In this document: in pieces, positions 50,307-60,253 of the stretch
How positions within the stretch are numbered: position 1 is the stretch's first letter
How the letters are laid out: each line of letters starts with the position of its first letter
Origin: Anabaena sp051781005
GTDB taxonomy: Bacteria; Cyanobacteriota; Cyanobacteriia; Cyanobacteriales; Nostocaceae
Assembly (NCBI RefSeq): GCF_051781005.1
Contig: NZ_JBPWOA010000006.1
Span: 460,540 to 524,539, forward strand
Direction: 5' to 3'
Length of the DNA: 64,000 bases
Program-made: the position numbers and the translations under genes
Notes under the pieces: model-generated
Database searches by the model: none
What the model was told of the DNA's origin: nothing
What the model saw: the letters and a program-made list of their open reading frames with translations, nothing else

Positions 50307-50675
50307 TTGATTTTAATTTCCCCACTTCCCTTGATTGCTGTTTTATCGGCTCGTCAACGTCAAGAACAAGATATTGATAAAGATGACCAGGAGTTGATTA
50401 TGAAACTATCAGAAATGTATCAAAAACAATTGGAAGAACTAAAAAAACAAGGACTCCAAGAAGGACTCCAGGAAGGACGACAAGAAGGACGACAAGAAGG
50501 TGTAGAAAGAGAACGACGCGCTATGGTTGAAAGTATCATGCAAGTACGTTTTGGGGAAGTTGATTCAGATTTAGCAAAAATTATCGACTTTTTGATAGCC
50601 ATGACCAGGGAAGAGTTTACTCCTTTGCTTCTACAATCATCTCGTGAGGAATTATTAGCTAGATTTGCCCAATAA
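50307..50675 (+). CDS. Probable C-terminal remnant of an Rpn-like nuclease
   Basis: Up to 122 residues from a TTG; the credible part starts at the ATG at 50400. KLSEMYQKQLEELKKQ leads into the repeat GLQEG/GRQEG (four units), then MVESIMQVRFGEVDSDLAK and LLLQSSREELLARFA. This tail is typical of Rpn/DUF4351-type PD-(D/E)xK proteins of 250-300 residues, so the nuclease domain seems lost. The 50269-50303 stretch before it is a CCTCTCTC/GAGAGAG palindromic repeat. Confidence 0.55.
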   Translation: MILISPLPLIAVLSARQRQEQDIDKDDQELIMKLSEMYQKQLEELKKQGLQEGLQEGRQEGRQEGVERERRAMVESIMQVRFGEVDSDLAKIIDFLIAMTREEFTPLLLQSSREELLARFAQ

Positions 50676-50832
50676 TTGATGGGAAAATTGACAAATCAGC
50701 AATTTCTAAAAGAATTTGAAAATTAATCAAAGTCCAGAATATAGAGTATGGGGAGGGTTGACAACAGGTTTGAAATTTGTTATCATAAACTCGATAAGGA
50801 AGAACTATTTAACGATAAATAATATAAAATCC

Positions 50833-50877
50833 CCTCAACCGCTTACCTGAGAGTAGGTGGTTATCTTATTTGAGGAA
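50833..50877 (+). ncRNA. Structured leader or small RNA upstream of ndhO
   Basis: CCTCAA (50835-50840) pairs with TTGAGG (50872-50877), enclosing a second 9-bp hairpin ACCGCTTAC/GTAGGTGGT with G-U pairs and a short loop. It lies 75 bases before ndhO and could be a leader structure or the end of a small RNA. No known family recognised. Confidence 0.35.
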
Positions 50878-50952
50878 AGAAATTATGCCTTTGGGTCTGG
50901 GAGCAAGATAAAATTTTGAGTAAAAGCGTTTATTTTGGAACGAGGGGAACTT

Positions 50953-51168
50953 ATGGCTTTTAAAAAGGGAAATATGGTTCGCGCTATCCGCGAAAAGTTA
51001 GAAAATAGTATAGAAGCTAAAGCTAGTGATTCTCGCTTCCCTGCTTATTTGTTTGATAGCCAAGGGGAAATTGTCGATATCAAGGGTGATTACGCTTTGG
51101 TTAAGTTTGGAAAAGTAGCAACACCCAATATTTGGTTAAAGTTGGAACAGTTGGAAGAGTTTGCATAA
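50953..51168 (+). CDS. ndhO: NAD(P)H-quinone oxidoreductase subunit O
   Basis: A 71-residue NdhO: MAFKKGNMVRAIREKLENS, SRFPAYLFDSQGEIVDI, YALVKFGKVATPNIWLKLEQ. NdhO is a peripheral subunit of the photosynthetic NDH-1 complex, serving cyclic electron flow and respiration. GAGGGG directly before supports the ATG at 50953; an in-frame TTG at 50935 would add six residues. Confidence 0.95.
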   Translation: MAFKKGNMVRAIREKLENSIEAKASDSRFPAYLFDSQGEIVDIKGDYALVKFGKVATPNIWLKLEQLEEFA

Positions 51169-51297
51169 GCTTTTCAGCATTGCGCTGAATTTATACACTT
51201 GAAGTCTTACTTGTGGTGGGTAATACCCACCTTACTTAATTGATTCATTTATGTCTGATTAATTGGTAACTATTAAATAACTCTGACAAATCACCAA

Positions 51298-53031
51298 TCA
51301 CCTATTAATCTGAAATTCATCAAACTTAATAACTTGAGAATTAGGTTTTCTGGTATCAAAGCGATAGCTGCTAATAGCACCTGTCCCGGTTTCAAAAATA
51401 CTGAAAACGGTAATATCATTACTAGCAATATAAGATATCGGTTTACCATCTTCTCCTAATAATGGTGCAATGCTTGGTAACACTGGTTCTAAAGCATTAG
51501 GATCACCAATTTCAGTATAATCTTCTTGATAACCTGTTGGTACTTCTCGCTTTCTTTCACCCCAAGCGGCACCGTAAGAATTGCCAACATTAGAAGTTTC
51601 TAAAAAGTGCATTCCACTGGAACTAACAAAGCGATTCCATAAATGGGAATGTCCATAAAATACTAACTGCACATTAGCAGCTTCTAATAAAGGGAGAACA
51701 TCACGAATAATATAATCTGCATTTTTGGGATATTCATAACGAATTTTTTGAATATTTCCGTGATGATCCCGTCCAATCATAGCTATTGGATTAGTATAAG
51801 CCGGAACAATATTATCTCCCAAAGTATGAGGAGGATGATGGAACATAACAACTTTATATTTTGCTTGTTTAAATTCAGGATTTTTTAATTCCTGTTTAAG
51901 CCAATTATATTGTTTACTACCCTCAGAAATTGGCTCATAAATTAACTGTCCATAACCCCAGTTTTCAGGATGATTAAAATCTTTTTCTATCTCTCTATAT
52001 CTACCCTTAGTTTTTGAATCTAATTGGGGATGCCGCCACATATTTGTGATATATAAAACTACCAAGCGAATATCACCAAAAGTAACGGCATAATAGGTTT
52101 TACCTCCTTCTTTACTTTGGGGTAAGGTGAAAATTTCTTCGTAAGTTTCAGTATTAAAATAATTATCTTTTAAAGATGTTTCGCCATACAATTTTTGAGC
52201 AATTTCACGAGGAATCGTATCATTAAATTCATCATTTAAACTTTCTGTTCTAGCAAATCTCCCCATGACTTCATGATTACCAATACAAGTAAACATAGGT
52301 GCATTTTGAATAATTTCCCCACCCGTGTAAGTTACGTTGAGGCTATTATGTTCCATTTGATAATTAGCGCGACCTTGCAAACCTGGAAATAAAGCATTTC
52401 CGCGATTATCATCAAACCATTCTGAAGCGCGGTCTGGAACGTTGACTAAATCTCCTGCAAACAATACACCGTCTACTCTTCCCACTGTTTCCACTACTTT
52501 TTGCAGATTTGCGGCCGTCATTGGTTTAAGCTGGTGGTCAGAGGTGAGGAGAATTTTTAATGGTGTGCCAGGTTTTGGAGAGGGTGCAAGGGTAAAAATT
52601 TCGCTATTAACGCGATCGCCATCTTCTCGTATACTGGTGACGTGATAGGGAACTCGTAGATTAGCATTTAACTCTGTAACTTCGGCTTCGTGTCGCCAAA
52701 TTTCACGTTTTACTGGTTGTTGATAAATTTGCCCATTTTCATTTTGATTTGCTACTCTTGATTGTTGGTCTTCTCTAGTACGACTAAGTTTGATAGTTTT
52801 TGCAATTGAACTTTTATCCAGTTTTTCACCGTAAATAACTAAGTGTTTATCACCTGCAAATTCGGTAAACCAAACTACTCTCACTGAAGTTTCGGTTGGT
52901 AGTTGCAAAAATGGGTCTGTCAGCAGTTGCGGTGGTGATATCATAATTATCTTCCCCCAAGAACACACGCCTACTAGCGTAAGACATAATACCAGGATAG
53001 GTACAGTTGTTAGAGAAATTTTCCCGATCAT
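51298..53031 (-). CDS. Secreted metallophosphoesterase
   Basis: A 577-residue protein with an N-terminal signal/anchor (about 5-28), a fibronectin-like N-terminal part like purple acid phosphatases (TSVRVVWFTEFAG), and a calcineurin-like metallophosphoesterase core. Metal-ligand motifs: TSDHQL, LFAGDLVNVPDR, CIGNHEV, MFHHPPH and FYGHSHLWNR. Expected outside the cytoplasmic membrane. Substrate unknown; phosphate scavenging is plausible. Convergent with ndhO. Confidence 0.85.
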   Translation of the reverse strand: MIGKISLTTVPILVLCLTLVGVCSWGKIIMISPPQLLTDPFLQLPTETSVRVVWFTEFAGDKHLVIYGEKLDKSSIAKTIKLSRTREDQQSRVANQNENGQIYQQPVKREIWRHEAEVTELNANLRVPYHVTSIREDGDRVNSEIFTLAPSPKPGTPLKILLTSDHQLKPMTAANLQKVVETVGRVDGVLFAGDLVNVPDRASEWFDDNRGNALFPGLQGRANYQMEHNSLNVTYTGGEIIQNAPMFTCIGNHEVMGRFARTESLNDEFNDTIPREIAQKLYGETSLKDNYFNTETYEEIFTLPQSKEGGKTYYAVTFGDIRLVVLYITNMWRHPQLDSKTKGRYREIEKDFNHPENWGYGQLIYEPISEGSKQYNWLKQELKNPEFKQAKYKVVMFHHPPHTLGDNIVPAYTNPIAMIGRDHHGNIQKIRYEYPKNADYIIRDVLPLLEAANVQLVFYGHSHLWNRFVSSSGMHFLETSNVGNSYGAAWGERKREVPTGYQEDYTEIGDPNALEPVLPSIAPLLGEDGKPISYIASNDITVFSIFETGTGAISSYRFDTRKPNSQVIKFDEFQINR

Positions 53032-53092
53032 CTATTTAGACCACACTCTTGATTCCTCTCTGTGCCTCTGCGCCTCTGCGTGAGACAAAAAT

Positions 53093-53926
53093 ATGAATTT
53101 TAAAAAATCACAACTGCAAACATTCATCATATACGGTTTATTGGGAGCGATCGCACTCCTGACCCTTTTCCCCTTACTGTGGCTAATTAGTACAGCCTTA
53201 AAATCGTCTACAGAAAATATCTTACAGTCACCACCGCAGTTATGGCCAAGTCAACCTACATTAGATAATTTCGCTCGTGTTTGGGAATCTCTACCTTTTG
53301 GGCAATATTTATATAACAGTATTCTGGTGTCTTTACTGACTGTGGGATTAAATCTGCTATTTTGTGCTTTAGCTGCTTATCCCTTAGCAAGATTGTCATT
53401 TGTGGGAAGAGATGGGATTTTTATCGCCATTATTTCTACAATTATGATTCCCTTCCAAATTGTCATGATTCCTTTATATATTTTGATAGTCCAGTTAGGC
53501 TTAACAAATAGTTATTTAGGGATGATTTTTCCCAGTTTGGCTTCTGCTTTTGGGATTTTTTTACTCAGACAAGCTTTTATGAGTGTACCTAAAGAAATAG
53601 AAGAAGCCGCTCGCATGGATGGCAGTTCTGAATTAGGATTGTGGTGGTTTGTGATGTTGCCAGCGATTCGTCCAGCACTCATTACCCTAGCTATTTTTGT
53701 ATTTATTGGTGCTTGGAGTGACTTTTTGTGGCCTTTAATTGTTATCCAAGATGAAAGTTTATATACTTTACCCTTAGGAGTTGCCAAATTAGCAGGTACG
53801 TTTTCTCTCGATTGGCGATTGGTAGCTGCTGGTTCAGTAATTTCTATTGCTCCAGTATTGCTATTGTTTTTATTTTTACAAAGGTTTATTGTCCCCACAG
53901 ATACGGGTAGCGGTGTCAAGGGATGA
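53093..53926 (+). CDS. Carbohydrate ABC transporter permease (MalG type)
   Basis: A 277-residue permease with six membrane segments. The EAA loop EEAARMDGSSELGLWWFVML with PAIRPAL contacts the ATPase. TLDNFARVWESLPFGQYLYNS is the usual first periplasmic loop. The family imports sugars or glycerol-phosphate-type substrates. The partner permease, ATPase and binding protein are not adjacent, common in cyanobacteria. Confidence 0.9.
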   Translation: MNFKKSQLQTFIIYGLLGAIALLTLFPLLWLISTALKSSTENILQSPPQLWPSQPTLDNFARVWESLPFGQYLYNSILVSLLTVGLNLLFCALAAYPLARLSFVGRDGIFIAIISTIMIPFQIVMIPLYILIVQLGLTNSYLGMIFPSLASAFGIFLLRQAFMSVPKEIEEAARMDGSSELGLWWFVMLPAIRPALITLAIFVFIGAWSDFLWPLIVIQDESLYTLPLGVAKLAGTFSLDWRLVAAGSVISIAPVLLLFLFLQRFIVPTDTGSGVKG

Positions 53927-53977
53927 GTAGGAGGCAGAAGGTTATTCTCTGCATCTTAACCAATCACCAATTCCCAG

Positions 53978-54685
53978 TTAATAAGCGCCTTTTCTATGTA
54001 ATACCACCCAGATGGTTTTAAAGATTAACATCAAATCATAGGTAATAGACCATTTACGCTGATAGTTTATGTCCATGTGGACAATAGTTTCAAAGTCATT
54101 AATATTAGAACGTCCATGAGTCTGCCATTCTCCAGTTATTCCTGGTTTGACCCGTAATCTTTCCCAATGATGTGGTGCATATTTAACGACCTCATCAGGG
54201 GTGGGTGGACGAGTACCAACTATACTCATATCTCCCATTAAGACGTTCCAAAATTGGGGTAGTTCATCTAAACTAGTGCGTCGCAAAAACTTACCCAAGG
54301 GAGTAATACGAGGATCATCAGTAGATTTAAAAATGTGACCTTTGGCTTGGTTTTTGACTATAGACTTCAGTTTATCTGCATCAACCACCATAGAACGGAA
54401 CTTCCAGATCCGAAAGGTGCGTCCGTTTAGACCACAACGGATTTGAGAATATAATATGGGGCCTGGATCACTAGCCAAGGTAGCAATTGTTACAGGAAAT
54501 GCAACTAATGATGTAATTATTAAACCAACAATTGCTCCGAGAATGTCAATGAATCTTTTTGTCGCACTAGTAGTTGATGGATGGTGGGACTGAGGTGATA
54601 AGTCAACCACATTCAAATGATTCAGAACACCTGAATTAGCCACAGTATAATTTTTTGTTTTAGTTGTAATAGTAGACAGGGTCAT
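53978..54685 (-). CDS. Sugar transferase (initiating phosphoglycosyltransferase)
   Basis: A 235-residue protein with one membrane segment (about 45-70) and a bacterial sugar-transferase domain: KRFIDILGAIVGLI, FRIWKFRSMVVDADKL, PLGKFLRRTSLDELPQFWNV and MGDMSIVGTRPPTPDE. These enzymes put the first sugar phosphate on undecaprenyl phosphate for exopolysaccharide synthesis. Related HepC in Anabaena acts in the heterocyst envelope; I cannot say if this is that gene. Confidence 0.88.
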   Translation of the reverse strand: MTLSTITTKTKNYTVANSGVLNHLNVVDLSPQSHHPSTTSATKRFIDILGAIVGLIITSLVAFPVTIATLASDPGPILYSQIRCGLNGRTFRIWKFRSMVVDADKLKSIVKNQAKGHIFKSTDDPRITPLGKFLRRTSLDELPQFWNVLMGDMSIVGTRPPTPDEVVKYAPHHWERLRVKPGITGEWQTHGRSNINDFETIVHMDINYQRKWSITYDLMLIFKTIWVVLHRKGAY

Positions 54686-55209
54686 AATTAATGTTGTTTT
54701 CTTACATTTTTAGTTTTGCAAACTACAGTAAGTTGTTTTAAATACAGTCACATTATAGGTAATGTTTTATGCTAGAGAAAGCAAAATCAGAGAAGTTCAT
54801 ACAATCTTTTAATTTAGCCAAGGGATTTTAAATTTTTGATGTTTTTTGTGTAAACAAGTTAAAAACTAAATGTAATAATAGATACCAGTAATATAGCGGT
54901 GGACAAGGCGATTAGGACATTAAACGATGATACAACTTAGACACCAAAAGGCTTTTAGCACTGTCACCTGCTATACTCACTCGGTTAACAGACTGGAAGT
55001 TGTGAGCTTGTTTAGGAAAAGGTTAACGGGTAAAGCGTAAAGGTTTTTCTTCCCCTTTACCGAGCGGTATTGAAATAGAAACCCACTCTTGAGTAGGCAG
55101 TGTTTCTACTCTAAAGTGGGCATGATTAATGAAGATTCAGTTCATATTTCCGTAAATATTACTAGGTCTACTCTTATCTATTCCTTTTGGAGGAAGTTTT
55201 TCTGCAATA
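54686..55209. other. Intergenic region with two hairpins
   Basis: About 520 bases, no gene. Hairpin 1: GTAAAGG ... CCTTTAC near 55038-55062. Hairpin 2: 55082-55120 (separate entry). The rest is AT-rich. Confidence 0.45.
55082..55120 (-). terminator. 15-bp hairpin downstream of the large Hsp70-like gene
   Basis: CCCACTCTTGAGTAG (55082-55096) and CTACTCTAAAGTGGG (55106-55120) pair at 13 of 15 positions around a 9-base loop. On the minus strand a TTTCTATTTC run follows, so it could terminate the 1542-codon gene ending at 55210. Confidence 0.5.
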
Positions 55210-58200
55210 TTAATGAACAGGATTTCTTAATAAAGAAAAATTAACTGTATGTGGTTCATCTAGTGATTGCAGAGTACTAGCTTTGATAGCATCTAGATAG
55301 CGACGCAGAAACAGAAGTTGTTGAGAATTAGGACGATAAGAGAGATTACCTTGTTTTTCAAAAAGTGGTGCGGATGCGATCGCTTGATAATCAGGATTTT
55401 CCTGGGAGCTTTTTGTCAACCACAGAGAGTTTAAAGGTGTGGGACTAACATCTGATGCATCTTCCTTCTTAATAAAAGGAATGATACCCGCAGGTAATTC
55501 ACCTTCTAAAAAAGCCAGTAGCCGCTGTTGACAAATACGAGTATTAATGCCACGACTCTCAAATAATTGCAGAATTTCACCAAAGGATAGAGAACGTATG
55601 GCTGATGCCTCCGGCACGCTATCAGGTAAAAGTCTGAGCAATTCAGCAAACAAGAAATAATCTGTATACTGTTGCCTGGGTATTTCTAAAACCTGGGGAT
55701 GCAGAGGTAACGTAGCCAAACCATAGGCAACTCGACTGCAATTAGGAGCGCCATTTTCGCCCAGATATAAATCTTGAGTAATTTTAGCGTTAGGAAGTTT
55801 TTGTCTTAACCAACGGTTGACTGTACCAATAGAAGCAACTCCACCAGAGAGAATTGCTTGGTTAATAGCTTCTGTGGGGATACCACGAGCTACTAATAAT
55901 TTATTGAGTTCACGGTTGAGACGACGCACATAAGGTACAAAAACTTGGCTTTCTAAATCTCTTCGCTGCAATATCCAACATTGGTCGGCTAATTCTAGGG
56001 TAAAAGATTCTTGGTGCTGCAAAATCAGCTTCAGACTCAAGGCAGTATCTAATAAAGCTTGTCCTAGCAAAGAACTCTCTAACCTTTGCTGGAAGCGGAT
56101 ACGGGCAGAAATATCTGGTTCCCCAACTCGTGGTAGTTCTAAGCCTTCCCAACTCAAACTAGACCACTGTATTTGGTCTAAACCAGGAATTTCTCGCAGA
56201 GAGGGATGACCAGTAGAGGTGTTGCCATCAACTTGTATTTGCCCACGGGGTTGGCGCGATTTTGGTGGTAGTAGTAACTGACAGATGATATCTTGCTCAA
56301 TGGCTTTACCAGCATAGGCAAAACTGTGGAGCATGAAATCTCTGTATGTTAATTGGCTCAAGTCTGTGGGTAAATCGACTAATGCCATTTCTGTGGCAGT
56401 TGCGCCAATATTCAGTGCTAGGGTGTTACCCTGCATAGGATTTTCACTAGTTTTTAAAGGACGCAAACCCTGATTTTCATTTAATTGGACTGATTTTAAA
56501 TTATTGGCAGAATCAAGTTCTGGGAGTAAACTAGCGATCGCTTCTTCAACAAAAAATATTTGTTGGGGATGGGATACGAGCTTACTTGTGAGTATGGCTT
56601 CTCTCACATTAAAGCGATATTGTTCTGACCAACTAGATGGACAAGTACAGATAATACCCGTAACTTTATTAATGATGTCAGCAAAAGTTTCTGTATCTAT
56701 ACCCACAGCATGAGCAATTAAAGCTGGAGTAGTACTAGCTTGAGCCGACTTGAGAGTTAATAGTAGTTTAGAGAGCGATCGCACCACCCAAATCAAAGGC
56801 CCCGCAGAAAATTCATTTAATTGCAATACTGGTTCCCATTTCTGTTGCGTATTTTTATAGGGAATAGCCACGTGTAAATAAGGCTTTAAATGGGCAGAAT
56901 AAAGATGTTGTTGTAGTTCTGACGTAGATCGAGAGCCAGTAGAATTTTGAGCCACATGATCTGATATTTGTGCCTGTGCCACCCCAGTTTCCGCACTTTC
57001 AGCCTCTGAGTGAGGAATACTCGCCGTAGGTAGATAAACCTCTGCCGGTAAACGAAATGATTGCTCAAAAGCAGTTTCGCCTAATTGGGTTTCTGCTGAC
57101 CAGTAAATTGGATAAACAACCAACCTGGAATGATTTAACAGCGCCGCAGAAATTCCCGTTGTTCCCAAATCAATACCTAAATACCAAACGGCTTCTAGAT
57201 CATTGATACTCGCCTGAGAATCATCACTCAAAATGTCACTGACAAACAAAGCATCTTTGGGTTCCGAAATAGTACCTTCCTTTTTTTTTTCAGTATTCTG
57301 GCTCAAATCTAATTCAGCTTGGGGAATAGCTAGATTAGAAACTGCCACTATTGGTATATTCTCTGTTGCTTCACTGCCAGGAGATTCCGCTATCGGCCAA
57401 CCTGTACTTAGCAGGTACTGACTATCATCCAACGAATTTTGCAAACTTTCTGAAAATGAATTTTGCAAACTTTCTGAATTTGTTGTCTGTTCCGAGTCAG
57501 AATTTAACTGCCAATTAAAATTAGCTAAATCTTGATCCAATTGCTGCAACTGAACTGCATCCAAAACAATATCTGGCACACCTTCCGTTTCCGTATTTTC
57601 TAAATACAGTAAATTTTCCTGTGGTGAAGCAGAAATATAAGTGGCTACTAAATCTTTGTCCTCCCCAGCAGAAGAAATGATGGGAGTCTCTTCTACTATC
57701 GTTTCTGGAGCATCAATAGATGGAAGTTGTTCGTCACTGCTGGCATCAACCAATAAGTCAGTCAGGACGGTGATTGTATCACTACTATCTGGCTGAGATT
57801 CGAGTGCTTTAGAAATACTGGCAAATTCTACCTGTGGCTGCGTTTCCTCTGCTAATAATGATTCTCCCCATAACTCAGATAGTTGCTCTGTTGGTTCTAC
57901 GACAGTACCAGAACTCTCTGATAAAAGATTTAAATCTTGTTGCTCAACAGGATCTGACAACACCAACTCCTCCTCCTGTTGCTCCTGAATAATTGGAGAT
58001 GGGGATATACTATCGACAAACTCAGATTCTAAGAGAGAATCAATTTCTGAAGTAGATATCTCATCTTCTGGCAACACCAACTCATCCTCTTGTTGCTCCT
58101 GAATAATTGGAGATAGGGATATACTATCGGCAAACTCAGATGCTAATGGAGAATCAGTTTCTGAAGTAGATACCTCACCTGTTGTTACCATAGGTAAAAT

Positions 58201-59838
58201 AATCGCATCTGTTGGTTTGGGAGTCTCTTCACCACCAAACAAACTTGCATAAAGTTGATCTACATCATCAGCACCCTCTGGTTGTAATTCATTGGGGACA
58301 TTAAAAGTCGCAGTAACTGAAGCGGGTAAATCATCTGCGATAAGTTCTGACAGCACTCTATCCAGATTCTCCTCAGCGGGAGATTCTTCTGTCTCAGCAG
58401 CAATATCCTGGATTAGTTCTTCTTCAACAGCACTCTCTGGTTGTAATTCATCAGGGACATTAAAAGTCGCAGTAACTGAAGCGGGTAAATCATCTGCGAT
58501 AAGTTCTGACAGCACTCTATCCAGATTCTCCTCAGCGGGAGATTCTTCTGTCTCAACAGCAATATCCTGGATTAGTTCTTCTTCAACAGCACCCTCTGGT
58601 TGTAATTCATTGGGGACATTAAAAGTCGCAGTAACTGAAGCTGGTAAATCATCTGCGATAAGTTCTGACAGCACTCTATCCAGATTCTCCTCAGCGGGAG
58701 ATTCTTCTGTCTCAACAGCAATATCCTGGATTAGTTCTTCTTCAACAGCACCCTCTGGTTGTAATTCATTGGGGACATTAAAAGTCGCAGTAACTGAAGC
58801 TGGTAAATCATCTGCGATAAGTTCTGACAGCACTCTATCCAGATTCTCCTCAGCGGGAGATTCTTCTGTCTCAACAGCAATATCCTGAATTAATTCCTCA
58901 GCACTATAAGACGCTGGCTGTATGTCTAACGATGGTGATGATAGTACTGTTTGAGTATCTACCCCAAACAGAAAAGATTGAGCATCTGGAGATTGTTGTT
59001 GTAAATGCTGAGTCAAATTATTCAGAAAATTCGCCATCAACTGTTCACCTTGGATTCCCTGACTGTGCATTTTTGCCAGCGCTTGGGATAGAGACTGATG
59101 ATAGGTGGTGATGTTGCGCTCTAGTGAGCCAAAGACAACATTGACAGTTCCATCTAGTGATAGCAAGCGTTGATCTAACTCCCTTGCCAGAGTAGCTAAT
59201 CGATCTGTCTCCTCCCCTGAACCCAAAACAGGTTGCATAGCAGAATTTAATGCTTCTTGCTTCTGTTCACCTGTTAACAAACCGGGAGAAGTAGGCAAAG
59301 TTCGTGTCAAATGTGGTAATAAATTTGGCACTAACCGACTGATTAGCACTTGCAAAAATTCGGAAATTATCTGCTCTTGGTTCGCTAACTGCTGTGTTAA
59401 CGAATAGTTTTGCAGTCGCTTTTGCTCTAGCTGCCTAATCTCCTTGACAAGAGTAGCTCTTTCTTCCAACAGTCCTGATAATTCTGCTTGTAAGGGCTGA
59501 AGCAAAAACGAAATTTCATCTTTGAATTGTCCTGCTGTAAAATTACTTTGTTCTTGTTGTGATTGAAAGGAATGTGAGGCTGATTGGTTCTGCTCCTGCT
59601 CCACAAACCGTGTCAACAAAGATGATAGCGGTGGAGTCTCAGACTGGTTGGGGGCGCTGCTTTCTTCTGATTCCTCACTTTCGTCGAGTTTCACAAGAAA
59701 GTCTCGCACTCGTTGTAAAACGTCTTTGTCTTCTTGTCCCTGACCAGACAGCAGTTTAGATAGACGATTGCCACTGTTAGACAGTAAGTTGTCAATGTCT
59801 GCAATCAGTTTGTGAATTTCATCTGCACGGGAAGTCAC
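55210..59838 (-). CDS. Giant Hsp70-like ATPase with repeat-rich N-terminal half
   Basis: A 1542-residue protein starting at a GTG. Residues 1-310: helical/coiled coil (LSGLLEERATLVKEIRQLEQ). Residues about 313-523: four near-identical 53-residue acidic repeats. Residues about 556-632: two copies of a 38-residue repeat (SEFADSISLSPIIQEQQE). Residues about 880-1450: actin-like Hsp70 domain (WYLGIDLGTTGISAALL, LALNIGATATEMALVDL, ILSGGVASIGTVNRWL). No substrate-binding domain of DnaK type is seen. The acidic N-terminal half is probably an extended linker or binding platform. Similar long Hsp70-like proteins exist in filamentous cyanobacteria, function unknown. Confidence 0.85.
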   Translation of the reverse strand: MTSRADEIHKLIADIDNLLSNSGNRLSKLLSGQGQEDKDVLQRVRDFLVKLDESEESEESSAPNQSETPPLSSLLTRFVEQEQNQSASHSFQSQQEQSNFTAGQFKDEISFLLQPLQAELSGLLEERATLVKEIRQLEQKRLQNYSLTQQLANQEQIISEFLQVLISRLVPNLLPHLTRTLPTSPGLLTGEQKQEALNSAMQPVLGSGEETDRLATLARELDQRLLSLDGTVNVVFGSLERNITTYHQSLSQALAKMHSQGIQGEQLMANFLNNLTQHLQQQSPDAQSFLFGVDTQTVLSSPSLDIQPASYSAEELIQDIAVETEESPAEENLDRVLSELIADDLPASVTATFNVPNELQPEGAVEEELIQDIAVETEESPAEENLDRVLSELIADDLPASVTATFNVPNELQPEGAVEEELIQDIAVETEESPAEENLDRVLSELIADDLPASVTATFNVPDELQPESAVEEELIQDIAAETEESPAEENLDRVLSELIADDLPASVTATFNVPNELQPEGADDVDQLYASLFGGEETPKPTDAIILPMVTTGEVSTSETDSPLASEFADSISLSPIIQEQQEDELVLPEDEISTSEIDSLLESEFVDSISPSPIIQEQQEEELVLSDPVEQQDLNLLSESSGTVVEPTEQLSELWGESLLAEETQPQVEFASISKALESQPDSSDTITVLTDLLVDASSDEQLPSIDAPETIVEETPIISSAGEDKDLVATYISASPQENLLYLENTETEGVPDIVLDAVQLQQLDQDLANFNWQLNSDSEQTTNSESLQNSFSESLQNSLDDSQYLLSTGWPIAESPGSEATENIPIVAVSNLAIPQAELDLSQNTEKKKEGTISEPKDALFVSDILSDDSQASINDLEAVWYLGIDLGTTGISAALLNHSRLVVYPIYWSAETQLGETAFEQSFRLPAEVYLPTASIPHSEAESAETGVAQAQISDHVAQNSTGSRSTSELQQHLYSAHLKPYLHVAIPYKNTQQKWEPVLQLNEFSAGPLIWVVRSLSKLLLTLKSAQASTTPALIAHAVGIDTETFADIINKVTGIICTCPSSWSEQYRFNVREAILTSKLVSHPQQIFFVEEAIASLLPELDSANNLKSVQLNENQGLRPLKTSENPMQGNTLALNIGATATEMALVDLPTDLSQLTYRDFMLHSFAYAGKAIEQDIICQLLLPPKSRQPRGQIQVDGNTSTGHPSLREIPGLDQIQWSSLSWEGLELPRVGEPDISARIRFQQRLESSLLGQALLDTALSLKLILQHQESFTLELADQCWILQRRDLESQVFVPYVRRLNRELNKLLVARGIPTEAINQAILSGGVASIGTVNRWLRQKLPNAKITQDLYLGENGAPNCSRVAYGLATLPLHPQVLEIPRQQYTDYFLFAELLRLLPDSVPEASAIRSLSFGEILQLFESRGINTRICQQRLLAFLEGELPAGIIPFIKKEDASDVSPTPLNSLWLTKSSQENPDYQAIASAPLFEKQGNLSYRPNSQQLLFLRRYLDAIKASTLQSLDEPHTVNFSLLRNPVH
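57943..58170 (-). repeat. Two 114-bp coding repeats
   Basis: Two adjacent copies of a 38-residue unit (STSE.DS.L.SEF.DSIS.SPIIQEQQE.ELVL) in the large Hsp70-like gene, more diverged than the 159-bp repeats beside them. Confidence 0.8.
58264..58899 (-). repeat. Four 159-bp coding tandem repeats
   Basis: Four in-frame copies, period 159 bp measured from the CTCTGG landmarks at 58276, 58435, 58594 and 58753. Each encodes a 53-residue acidic unit beginning EELIQDIA. Copies differ at only a few bases, so the array is young and may vary in number between strains. Confidence 0.95.
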
Positions 59839-60253
59839 GTTAAATTACCTTATCTAGAAATGTACTTTGATTTTTATGGTATTTACGATTACAGAAGTTC
59901 TCAGTGGCAAAAGTTATTGCTCAGACTTCTGAGGGCAATTATGTTATGAATTACTGGGAGATGCAACTTGATCCTCAGGGTTTGCTCCCTTTTCAGGCAG
60001 GTCACCCAATTTTGGACTTTGTTAAGTGTAGAATTCATCCTTAATGTTATACTTTGAACTTAAGAATAAATCATGTGTCCGTAATGAGCAAACACTAAGA
60101 GAAAATAAAGATTGCTGAGAAAAAATTATCTGGTCGTTTTCTTGTGTAACATAGTTTAGTTTCCCCTTTAAAAAGCGGCTGTAATTTTATAGCTTGGACT
60201 TAAAACACGATCTTGCTTGTTCAGTTGATAGCAGCTTTAATAAATATGTCCTA
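59839..60253. other. Divergent intergenic region
   Basis: About 415 bases between the large Hsp70-like gene and the Crp/Fnr regulator. No gene, tandem repeat or strong hairpin seen. Confidence 0.35.

Noticed and set aside
58292..58888. 198-codon plus-strand frame made of four repeated blocks
   Set aside because: It is exactly antisense to the 159-bp tandem repeats of the Hsp70-like gene; its repeat pattern is inherited from that gene.
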